From Paulinella micropora (taxonomy: Eukaryota > Cercozoa > Imbricatea > Euglyphida > Paulinellidae): a DNA stretch of 64,000 nt. Within the stretch, counting starts at the first letter, position 1. Each line of letters begins with the position of its first letter. Where the stretch lies: the NCBI GenBank assembly GCA_019918135.1, contig WBZZ01001172.1:1-64000 (forward strand). The letters run 5' to 3'. Below the pieces are notes generated by a model, which ran no database searches, was not told the DNA's origin, and was given only the letters and a program-made list of their open reading frames with translations. A program made the position numbers and the translations under genes. Positions 55,377 to 64,000 of this stretch are shown in pieces.

Positions 55377-55490
55377 GCTCGAGTCTTTGGAGCGGAGCCG
55401 CGTCACTGAACGGCCCCGTGCTACCAATGGAGGCACATGTCCGACAGGATCAAAGGCCAATTGACTGATCAGTCTATTATTATTGCTATT
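55377..55490 (+). mobile_element. element C, short fragment with the shared 3' motif
   Basis: About 110 bp between (ATT)n tracts. It contains CCAATGGAGGCACATGTCC, identical over 19 bases to the LINE 3' end, then GATCAGTCT and (ATT)n. Probably a 5'-truncated copy of another LINE-mobilised family. Confidence 0.7.
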
Positions 55491-55558
55491 ACTGGTATAA
55501 TTGTCATTATTATTATTATTAATATTATAATATTATTATTATTATCATTATTATTATT

Positions 55559-58500
55559 CTGGAGGGGTGCACAAGATGGCACTCCACGGGAAGAGGAGGT
55601 GGTTGGGCCTCTCCCCACGAAGGTGACCGCTTGGGGAGGGCGGTCACCGGGATATGCGCAACTCTCAACTGGGCATTTACTCGGTAGGGGTTCGGCCAGG
55701 CAGTTGTGGGGTTGTCTGTTGGATTGTTGGTTGGCTCGTTTTTCTTGGCTGGGTTGGGTCTGGTTTCCTGGTTAGCCCATTTTCGCCGAATTTCCTGCCG
55801 AGTAAATGCCTGGGGGCTTCCAGTTCCGGTTTGGTGATCTTGTTGAGGTGAGCATTGGGAGGAAACAGTACCGAGATGGGTTGAAGATAGGATTCACATT
55901 GAGCCGAGATGGGGCCGAGTTGGCCTGTTCCAACTCGGCTCCATTTCGGCTTCATGTTAATCCTATCTTCATCCTATCTGGGTTTTGTCTCCTCCCTATC
56001 TTCGCTTCTTCGGGGTTGCCTAACTGGAACACATGATGAGCGCACGTTGGAGAGGGGCTTCAGTCGGTCCCAATGCCTTGCCAGTGCCTTGCTGCGTTGC
56101 CGTGCCTTGCCCCATGCATTCACACCCTCCACCGTTGCATTTCTAACTGAGCAGCTTCGGCTGGGATTACTATACTTGTCTGTAAGACCCTATAGGTACC
56201 GCTAGGTTCGCGCCTTCTATACCCACGTGGGGGAGGAGTTTCAGCGGCACGCCGTCCGATCTGGCTCCACTCGGGGACACCCGTACCTCATGATGTGTAT
56301 TGTTAGGAGCAGCTGAAAGTCCATAAGGCATGAGAGTAGAGGCGTTGGCGATGCGATGGAGAGTGTGTGTAGTGCGTGAGGCAGGTTCTGGTGACGCTGG
56401 GGGTGCTGGCGGGCGCCCAAGGGCACGAAGCGACGTGGCAGCATCCAGCGAAAATGCGTGTAGTGTGTGTTGCAGATACCGCCGATGCTATTGCATGGAC
56501 GGGCGCTTTCCTCGGCGTAAAGAGGCGCGGCGGTGATGGCCAGCGACATTGGCCGTCTACTACTCTTAATGGATTACAAATACGCGAAGCACGGAGCTAC
56601 CACTGTGGCCCTTATGGGACAAGGTAGAATCGCCGAAGACCTGGACAATCCCCGTGGGAATGCCTCTTCGACGGGCTCTGGCCCGATGTCCCAGGATGGG
56701 AGGATGAGGGCTCGCGTATATGACGGAATTCCTGAACCACGTGGAGAGGCTATCTTAGCTGCGCCTCATCCTTCCTCCCCAAACCTGGCACACGGGTCGG
56801 CGCTTCAACATAAGGCGAGCGGCGCTATATGGCAGATGGCACCGCCGCCTCGACGGCACCGGCGGGTAGATCGGTACGACAAGGACGGGCGTAATCTGAT
56901 TGTCTGGGGGCTCTCAGAACGCGCCAATCTACAGGAGATCGCCTCCAAAATGAGCGGTCTTGGTCTGGTGGTCCCGGTAATGGAGTGGCAAGGCCAGCGA
57001 ATGTCTCGTCACCTGGAGCTGGTCTACGAGGACGATGACAGCAGGCAGACGGCGTTGCAGCAACTCAAACATCTCAAATTCTTCGGCAGAGGGGTCAATG
57101 TGGCCCTTGGGCGCAGGTTCAGGGACAGGGAACGTGTCCGAAGGCTTATTCGCATCCATCTGCGTGGGGAAGCGGCGGTCCGGAAGGAGGAAGCTGCGAC
57201 GGGATATCGCGTCTTGCCTCTGCATGAAGAATGTGTTGATGATGTGCAGGTGGTGTCTTCGGAATTGGCTGCCGATGCACCTAAGTGTGTGTCTGAGTGT
57301 GCTGATGTGCAGGTGGTGCCCCTGCATTCGGCGGCCAGTGCAGTGGGGGACCAACCTGCGCAAGCACCTGCAGAGGGGGGCAGCACGAGGGCGGAAGCCA
57401 AGCGCGGCCGTCGGGTCCGGAAACGAGCCAAGAAGCACCGCTCCAAGCAGTTCGATACCGGCTTCAAGCTACTCGTCGCGAGTCACAACTGGCAGGGTAA
57501 AACGGGATACGACAACGTAGGCACGGCGGAATGGGCATCATTCTACAAGCACGAGGGCTGGCTAGTCATCGGGGCTCAGGAGCACCGCATGGGCAAGAAG
57601 CAACTTTCCAAATGCAGCCTGGATGGATTCCGGATTTTTGGAAAACCTGCGGAGGTCAGCGAGAAAAATCGCTGCAAGGGTGGGGTTCTATTCGCGGTGG
57701 CTAACTTCCTTGGTCCGTATTGCAACCTGGTGTCAGCCCCCGTCGACCACCGGCAGCAAGTGTGGCTGCGTATCGCCTCGGGTGTTACCGGCGCTCAGGA
57801 TATCTATGTGGGCAACGGCTACTTTCCCCAGGAAACGCAGGAAGAAGAGTCGTCAGAGGCGTATGCGGCCTGGCAGGCAGCTATAGCTTTTTTTGGAGCC
57901 AAAGGTCTTGTGGTCACGGTGGCGGATGCCAACGCGAAGCTCGGGCCGGCATGCAGCCGAAAAGAGGAGGGCATCGTCGGTCAGCACGGGGAGGTCGATG
58001 ATAAGGGAGCACCGGTACGTTCGGAGAACGGCAAGAGACTCGCGGCTGTCCTCGTCGCTACGGGCCTGCGAAATCTGAGCGGCTTCTCGTGCCCAGTGGA
58101 AGGGTCCTACTGGTGGTCCCGGCGTGAGCAGCGCGGCATGGGCACAGGCAAGCACCTCCTCGATTACATCTGCGCGTCGCCTGGCCTGGCAGCTGGAGCA
58201 AAGTTCGGAGTATGCGACGATGATCTTGATACGGACCACAAGGCAGTATGGGCCGAACTGACGTGGAGCGGCCAGCGCCGACCAAAGCGGGCTGCGAAAC
58301 CTTACAGGTCCTTTCGTGTTGATAAGCTTATTGGTGCTGGTGTCTCGGGTAATGATCACGCTGCGAAGCAAGCGCTGGATTATCTACGCGACAAGTTCGA
58401 TGACGTATTCCAGCATTGCCTACAGAAGCTTGGAGTGCATCAGCTGCCTGAGCTTGACCTATCGGGTGGTGCCGACAGCCAACGGGTGGTAGATGACGTC

Positions 58501-61500
58501 ACCGAGCGAGTGGCGCAGTCCTTCCGAATGGCGGCGCACCGGGTCCTTGGCTCCAGATGTATACGACCCCGTTTCACCAACAATTGGTTCGACGGGGAGC
58601 TAAAGGAGCTCATTCAACAGCGCCGGGAGGCCTACGCAGCATACAGGAGGGATGAATCGAATGCGGAAGCCCGTCTGAATTGGCTACGGCTCCGCAAGCA
58701 AATTCGGAAGGCAACTCGGGCCAAGAAGTCCGCCTCCTTCAAGCAAGTGCAGGAAGAAGCGGTCAAATGTCAACGCGAGCAATCCTCAAAGCGCTTTTGG
58801 CTACTCGCGAAGCGGCTTGGCGGGGCACGCAGAACGAAGGTCTCCGCGCCGGTGCAAAGGGAGGATGGCTCACTGGCGTGTACGCTGCAGGAAAAGGTCG
58901 CTCGGTGGGAGGAATTTCGGAAGAATTCGGTGAAGCCACGGGAAAATCCGGCAAGTGCGGCTGTTGTGTTGGAGTGCTGTGCAGAAGCAGGCTCGCTGGA
59001 GTGGGAGGAAGCCGAAGCTAAGCGGCAGTTCCACTGGAACGATCGCTTCAGAGATGAGGTGGCCCGGGCTATGAAGGAGCACGAAGTAGGTGAAGACACT
59101 TGCGAAGAGCTGGACAAGCCGTTCACGCAAGAGGAGGTCCTTGCAAGGCAACGTGCCCTGAGTAACCACAAAGCTTGTGGCGAGGACAAAGTGAAGAACG
59201 AGATGCTCAAGTATGGCGGCGCCTACATCAATGGCTACTTAACGCAGTACTTCAACTGGATTCGAGAAGCCGAGAGGACTCCAAAAGCTTGGGGCAAGGG
59301 AATCATCGTCAATATCCCCAAGGGTGGGGATCCTACGGATCCTGACAACTGGAGGGATATCTCGATTATTCGTTGCCTTGGTAAGCTGTATCTGTCCTTA
59401 TTAGCTACTCGTCTAACGCTCTTCGTGGATGGCCCGGATAAGCTACGTCCAGAGCAGGGAGGCTTCCGCCCGGGGCGTCGCACTACGGATCAGGTCTTTA
59501 CCCTTTGGCAGAGGTTGAAGGGGCGTCAGCAGCAGAAGCGGGAGTCGTATGTCCTGTTCGTCGATCTACGCAAGGCTTTCCCGTCTGTTTGGAGAGATGG
59601 TCTATTTGAGAGGCTCTGGAAGCTGGGTGTAAGGGGCAAGTTCTGGCGCACGCTACGCAGGTGCTACGAGCAGACTTCGTCGCAAGTGCTAGTTGATGGA
59701 GCACTCACCCCCGAAGTACTGGAGGGTGTAGGCGTCCAACAGGGTTCCCCTCTCTCTCCCACACTCTTCAACGTCTTTATGGATGAGCTGTGTGATCGGC
59801 TGGCGAGTGCCCTCAAGATCACGGATGTGAAGCGGCTGAACGACATCAAGGCACTTCTATACGCGGACGACGTGGCCCTCATCGCTCACAGTCGCACCGA
59901 GCTCCAGAAGATGGTCAATGTTGTGGCCAAGTTCGCGGAAGATTACAGGCTGGAAGTCAACTTGAAGCCCGGCAAGACGGAAATCATGCCCATTTACACG
60001 TCGAGCAAGGCGAAACGACCAAGTATCAGGGAGCGAGGTGAGCCCGTGGTGTGGTTTCGCGGCCAGAAGCTTTGTGTCACCAGTCAGTACAAGTACCTGG
60101 GAGTGGTTATCACCGACGACCTGAAGTGGAAGGAGCAGGCCCTGCGGGCTACGCGTGTCACTGAAGTCGCCACCGCAGGTTGGTACTCTTTGTGGTGTGC
60201 AGGTGAGATACAAGCTAGGTATCGTCTCATGTGCTGGAATCAACTTGTGGGGGCCAAGCTGAAGTACGCCTTCGATGTCTGGCGTGCCCCCGTATCGCAG
60301 CTCACCAAGCTGGAGGCAGCAATGCTGCGCCCCATGAGGATGATTCTCGGCATCAGCCCTAAGACAAGCAAGTAGATTACACTCTTTCTGGCGCGCTCTT
60401 TCAGTGCGGAGCGTTTGCGGCGGGCGGCGCAACTGAAGTTCTATGGACGGCTGCGTGTTCTACCGGAGAAGCGATTTCCTGTCATCGCATCTCAAGTCAA
60501 ATCCGACTGGACTGCGGAGGCCGAAGGCGCTATCAGGGACTCAATGGATCTACAACAAGGGCTTCAGGAGCTCCTAAATAGCTCAGAGAAGGACCTCGAG
60601 GGTTGGAGTTCGACTGTGGACAAGTGGGCCCTTCAGCAGGACGTCAAGATGGTGCAGCAACTGATGTGGGACAAGCGAGAGGCAGGCAGCGATCTTACTG
60701 ATGGCCTGCGAGTCATCCTAAGACAAGTCTTTGGAACTAAGGAGTTCCCAAGATGGGTAGCCCTTGATGATGCGCATTATAATCTGCTTCGGAGAAGGTT
60801 GCTCAGCTGCAACAACCGCCTTCGGTTGTACCGCAGCAAATTGGTCAGAAGCATGTCCCCTCGCTGCTTCTGTTGTCATGATGATGTCAATGAGTCCCTT
60901 GCGCACTTCTTATGGGATTGCCCCATGCATGAGGCGAGACGTAAGCAGCTGTTGCTGAGTATGCAGAGGCTCGGTGGCATGGCTGTGGGGGGTGCTGAGG
61001 GGGATGGAGGGAGTGAGGAGGGTGGTGAGGTCGTAGGCGGTGAGGTTGTGGTGGAGGATGTGTTGCTTGGGCGGGAGCGGGAGGGCTCTGTGCGGCAGGG
61101 TTGGGATGATATGTCGCCTGTGGATCAATCACGATTGTTTTGTAAGCTTTTTCAGGGGAAGTCGCGCTTCCGCAGTAACTTTAGGCTTGCTGCGTTGTTA
61201 GGGGTTACAGCGTTGCGTCCCCCTCCAAAGTTGGATGTGTTGTTTGGATCATATGTGTCTGAGTGTTGGTCTGCTAGGGAGGGTAAAAGGGAGGAGCTTG
61301 GGGTGGAGGATGGGGGCGAGGAGGTGATTGACCTCACTGAGGTTCCATCAGCTTCTGTCCCACCCTCTCCCCCAAGTGACGTTGATGTTGCGCGGCGCGG
61401 CCGTCCGCGCAGAGTGGACGTCCTGGCTAGAGAGAGGGGTTCGGGAGTTCAGCGTAGTGTCTCCGAGTTCTTCTCTTCAGCTAACACCCTCGCATCTAGC

Positions 61501-61657
61501 TCTTCATGCACTTCACAGCCCCCATCTGCCCCTGCTGTTGCTGTTGCTGCTATGTCTGTTTGGTGTTCTGACAATGCGTTGGGATCGGCTGACCCCGGTG
61601 ACCCAATGGAGGCACATGTCCAGGATCTGGATCTGATGCTATAGTCTGAGGAAGCCT
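55559..61657 (+). mobile_element. full-length LINE, copy R, with one nonsense mutation
   Basis: Same ends and layout as copy L (1,775-7,887) with only scattered substitutions. Followed by a short (ATT)n tract and element A8. Confidence 0.9.
56536..61644 (+). pseudogene. LINE polyprotein with premature stop at codon 1,280
   Basis: Identical domain order to copy L. At 60,373-60,375 TAG replaces the TGG of copy L, ending the protein after 1,279 residues; endonuclease and RT (YADD near 59,858) are kept but the C-terminal part with the CFCC...H...C knuckle is lost. The frame resumes at once and is open to 61,644. One such stop could be suppressed or reflect a recent mutation. Confidence 0.88.
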
Positions 61658-61681
61658 ATTATTATTATTATTATTATTATT

Positions 61682-61866
61682 AGGGAGTACATAGGCCATC
61701 GGTCCCTTTCCATGGGCTGATTGGTATAAAGCTCCTAGAGTAATGTTCTATGCCGTCACTTCCTTTATTCCACCGATTGGTGTGGAGACTTTCCTTATGG
61801 AATGGAGGACTGGATGCACATGGCCTTTTGGCTCAGCAATTGGCAGACGATACATACATACATACA

Positions 61867-61867
<1 letters not shown>
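61682..61867 (+). mobile_element. element A copy A8
   Basis: Full-length; equivalent to A1 and A6. The A2/A5 copy present in the other two arms is absent here. Confidence 0.85.
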
Positions 61868-61905
<38 letters not shown>

Positions 61906-61985
61906 TACTACTACTACTACTACTACTACTGCGACTACTGCGACTACGATTACTTTTATATCATCATTTCTACTACTACTTCTAG

Positions 61986-62020
61986 GCATCTGTGCCACGG
62001 TTGTCCTGCGCATTGAGCAG
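61986..62020 (+). pseudogene. third copy of the 35-bp exon, orphaned
   Basis: Same exon with its acceptor and donor, but the downstream intron stops at 62,118 and no following exon exists, so it cannot make a functional transcript here. Confidence 0.75.
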
Positions 62021-62118
62021 GTACATACATGACATACTTACATGACATAGGCACTTGACATACATGCATGACATACATACATGACATACATACATGACAC
62101 ACACAGACATGACACACA
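62021..62118 (+). repeat. truncated intronic microsatellite ending at a breakpoint
   Basis: Matches the first 98 bp of the microsatellite intron of the other copies and then changes abruptly (CACACA|GCAGAAGG) into unrelated coding sequence. Confidence 0.8.
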
Positions 62119-63044
62119 GCAGAAGGGGTCAGAGTGTTCAGTGTGTACCAGCCCCCTGCCAGACCGGTAAAACGGTTCAGGTCGACATAGGTTGTGCCGT
62201 TATCGGAGCCCTGGAGCAACACCTGCTTGGGTGCCAGATTGCCGGTGAGGTTATTCGCGTTCCATAGGGCAATGGAGGACAGGCGGTGCTTGCGCGGGTT
62301 GAATATCTTAACCCACTCGCTGCCTACGCCGTTGACATAAGTGTTAAAACCGGAGGCCCAGTAAGAAAAGGCGTCGTTCAGCACAATTCTGTCTACCCGG
62401 TAGTCGGAGTTGGCGTTTGAGGTAGAAGACGACAGGGTCCACGAATTCGCGGTCGCCAAAGTGTTTGAAACGGTTGTCCAGCTGCTGTAGGCGGTCGGCC
62501 AGACTGGTGCTATCACTTCGGTCGTCGGTTGCTGTGTGTGCCCGAGCTGGCCACTGGCGCCGATAGTCACTAGTGACGTGCTGCTTGGTAGAGCGGTCGG
62601 CAGCCTGAGCGAAGAAGAACCAGAAGTCGGAGCGGAAAGCGTGCTGTCGCCGCCTGCCCCCGTCAGCTTGAGCGTCGACGAGTTCACGAGATTCGCGAGC
62701 GACACTTGGTGCGGATTATTGTAGTCACTCGCGTGCGAGTTGAAGGCTGTAGTGGTGGGAGCTCCGACTTGGGCGGCTGTGACTTGGTGGGGGTTGCTGT
62801 AGTTCGTTGTGTGTGAGTTAAAGGCTGTGGTGGTAGGAGCTCCGACTTGGGAGGCAGTGACTTGGTGAGGGTTGGCGTAGTCTGTCACATGACTGCCGAG
62901 GCCCGGCGCGCCGTCACTCGCCCATCTCACGCCCCCGTCGCCGTCCGAGACGAGGACGTTGCCGTTCTGTCCGGCCCCAGGCAGCACAAAAGAGTCAGTC
63001 GAACCATCGAGCCGGCGGCGCTTGTTACCCCGGCCAGAGTCCAT
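62119..63044 (-). CDS. fibre-like protein with NPHQVT repeats, C-terminally truncated
   Basis: From ATG 63,044, about 308 residues of real coding sequence; the frame then reads through the microsatellite. After a basic start (RGNKRRRLDG) it has GQNGNVLVSDGDGGVRW, the loop found at the base of many phage and viral fibres, then three repeats of about 26 residues with NPHQVTASQVGAPTTTAF, a pattern known from phage tail fibres and fibre proteins of some large DNA viruses. A low-complexity Ser/Thr linker leads to a lectin-like beta-sandwich (VKIFNPRKHRLSSIALWN, APKQVLLQGSDNGTTYVDL) resembling F5/8-type domains. Likely role: attachment to a host surface. Origin from a virus or a captured viral gene is inference. 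Confidence 0.65.
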
Positions 63045-63083
63045 TTATTTTACTAACTCAACAAGAGAAAAAAAAGTTTTTAA
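63045..63083 (-). promoter_or_regulatory. AT-rich spacer between the two compact genes
   Basis: 39 bp almost all A and T in gene sense, with AATTAAAAAC and a run of T. It may serve as promoter for the fibre-like gene or 3' end for the small gene; no defined box can be proven. Confidence 0.35.
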
Positions 63084-63296
63084 TTATTTTACAAGAAAAT
63101 TGTCGACGAAGCGCACGCGTTCTTCCCAGGTGTCTCCGCCCGGAACGTCTCGCGCGGGGTTGATACAGGCGCCGTCACCGTAAGGTCGGCACACAAGCGA
63201 TGCTAAGTCCCGAGGGTCGCCTCTTTTCCCTGTCCCCGACCAGTACAGCTGGCCTTCGAAAAAGAAGGCGCCACAGGTAGGACAGACTGCCAGCAT
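63084..63296 (-). CDS. small cysteine-rich protein, zinc-ribbon-like
   Basis: 70 residues from ATG 63,296. Two cysteine pairs (CPTCG near the start; CRPYGDGAC further on) could bind zinc. The C-terminus GGDTWEERVRFVDNFL is conserved-looking. It lies 39 bp upstream of the fibre-like gene on the same strand, a tight spacing unlike the rest of this window and more like viral gene packing. Function unknown. Confidence 0.5.
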   Translation of the reverse strand: MLAVCPTCGAFFFEGQLYWSGTGKRGDPRDLASLVCRPYGDGACINPARDVPGGDTWEERVRFVDNFLVK

Positions 63297-63486
63297 GGTT
63301 AGTCTTCTTCAGTCGTCGTACTCTTTATAAACAAAGAAGAAATTTTTTTAGTCTCAGTCACTGCCCACATAGCAACCTGATCCCTTTTCCCCCGGACCAA
63401 GGGTCGCCAATGGGGGGCGCTCGCCACCCTCTCCGCCCTCGCAGCCCTCCCAACCCCCCTACTGCTAAAGCCTTAACCTGCCTTCT
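63297..63486. other. spacer before the hairpin array
   Basis: About 190 bp, AT-rich next to the small gene and C-rich near 63,390-63,470. Nothing else seen. Confidence 0.45.
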
Positions 63487-63991
63487 GGACCTTTTGATCA
63501 AAATCCAGCCTCATACAACCTAATTTCCATCAAAAGGTCCAGAATCTTCCGGACCTTTTGATCAAAATCCAGCCTCATACAACCTAATTTCCATCAAAAG
63601 GTCCGGAATCTTCCGGACCTTTTGATCAAAATCCAGCCCCTACACTAGCCTGATTGCCATCAAAAGGTCCCGACTAGCCGCTGAACCAGGCAAATTTCCT
63701 TGACCCGGACCTTTTGATCAAAATCCATCCCCTATACTAGCCCGGATTTCCATCAAAAGGTCCAGACCGTGACATTTTCCCGGAAAGTGGCACCCACCAC
63801 CTAAATTCCCGGGATGGAGGACCTTTTGATGGAAATTAGCCCCTATACTAGCCGGATTTCCATCAAAAGGTCCAGACCATGAGATTCCCGGGAAAAAAGG
63901 AGGGGGTGCCACCCACCACCAGACTGTTCAGTGGCGGACCTTTTGATCAGAATCCAGCCCTTATACTAGCCGGATTTCCATCAAAAGGTCC
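63487..63991. repeat. array of six hairpin repeats
   Basis: Units at 63,487-63,540, 63,551-63,604, 63,615-63,670, 63,707-63,763, 63,819-63,873 and 63,936-63,991. Each is 54-57 bp: GGACCTTTTGATCAAAATCC, a loop of 14-17 bp containing AGCCCCTATACTAG or a variant, then GGATTTCCATCAAAAGGTCC. The arms are nearly perfect inverted repeats; unit 5 has GATGGAAAT in its left arm and is the best match. Spacers grow from 10 to about 60 bp and the later ones share CCAGACCGTGA and GTGCCACCCACCACC. The array continues past the window. Confidence 0.9.
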
Positions 63992-64000
63992 AGACCGTGA

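Noticed and set aside
63487..63991. CRISPR-like array
   Set aside because: Units are long palindromes with spacers that resemble each other; spacer length varies and there are no cas genes in a eukaryotic context.

Overview
The window looks like nuclear DNA of an intron-rich unicellular eukaryote whose lineage I cannot name. The reasons are a very long gene split by GT-AG introns, tRNA-derived SINEs, LINE and LTR retrotransposons, abundant microsatellites and extracellular domains (WSC, parallel beta-helix, EGF-like, IPT/TIG, CARDB-like, Fn3, disintegrin-like). No bacterial operon, rRNA, CRISPR array or functional tRNA gene is visible.

Layout. (1) 28,965 to 1, minus strand: one giant multi-exon gene for a secreted or membrane-anchored adhesin-like protein. 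I could join 21 exons with matching splice phase (about 4,500 codons in the window, 5' end not found). Its first half carries a nearly perfect 2,565-bp in-frame tandem duplication of an exon plus its intron. Its last large intron (1,226-9,186) is filled with a full-length LINE and SINEs. (2) 29,100-33,170: a head-to-tail nest of SINE-like elements joined by (AAT)n tracts. (3) 33,300-36,780: no recognisable gene. (4) 36,783-41,453, plus strand: more SINEs, then an inverted second copy of the last two exons of the giant gene. Here the reading frame is intact and shows the true C-terminus (Fn3, cysteine-rich modules, one transmembrane helix). (5) 42,287-51,768: a complete LTR retrotransposon on the minus strand (216-bp LTRs, 4-bp target duplication). 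Its coding region is damaged and its integrase lacks the catalytic core. (6) 53,100-55,560: a second SINE nest. (7) 55,559-62,118: a second LINE copy with one nonsense codon, followed by a third copy of the 35-bp penultimate exon, ending at an abrupt breakpoint inside an intronic microsatellite. (8) 62,119-64,000: a different kind of DNA: a fibre-like gene of viral or phage style truncated at the breakpoint, a small zinc-ribbon-like protein and an array of six hairpin repeats, possibly the edge of an integrated DNA virus or virus-like element.

Connections. LINE, SINEs and several other short elements end in the same (ATT)n tail and share a short motif around ATGGAGGCRCATG just before it. This suggests that the LINE machinery mobilises all of them and that new copies land in older ATT tracts. 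The inverted copies of the gene end differ from one another almost only in microsatellite length and one G-run indel, so they are either very recent duplications or haplotypes joined by the assembler. That question affects the reading of the whole window.
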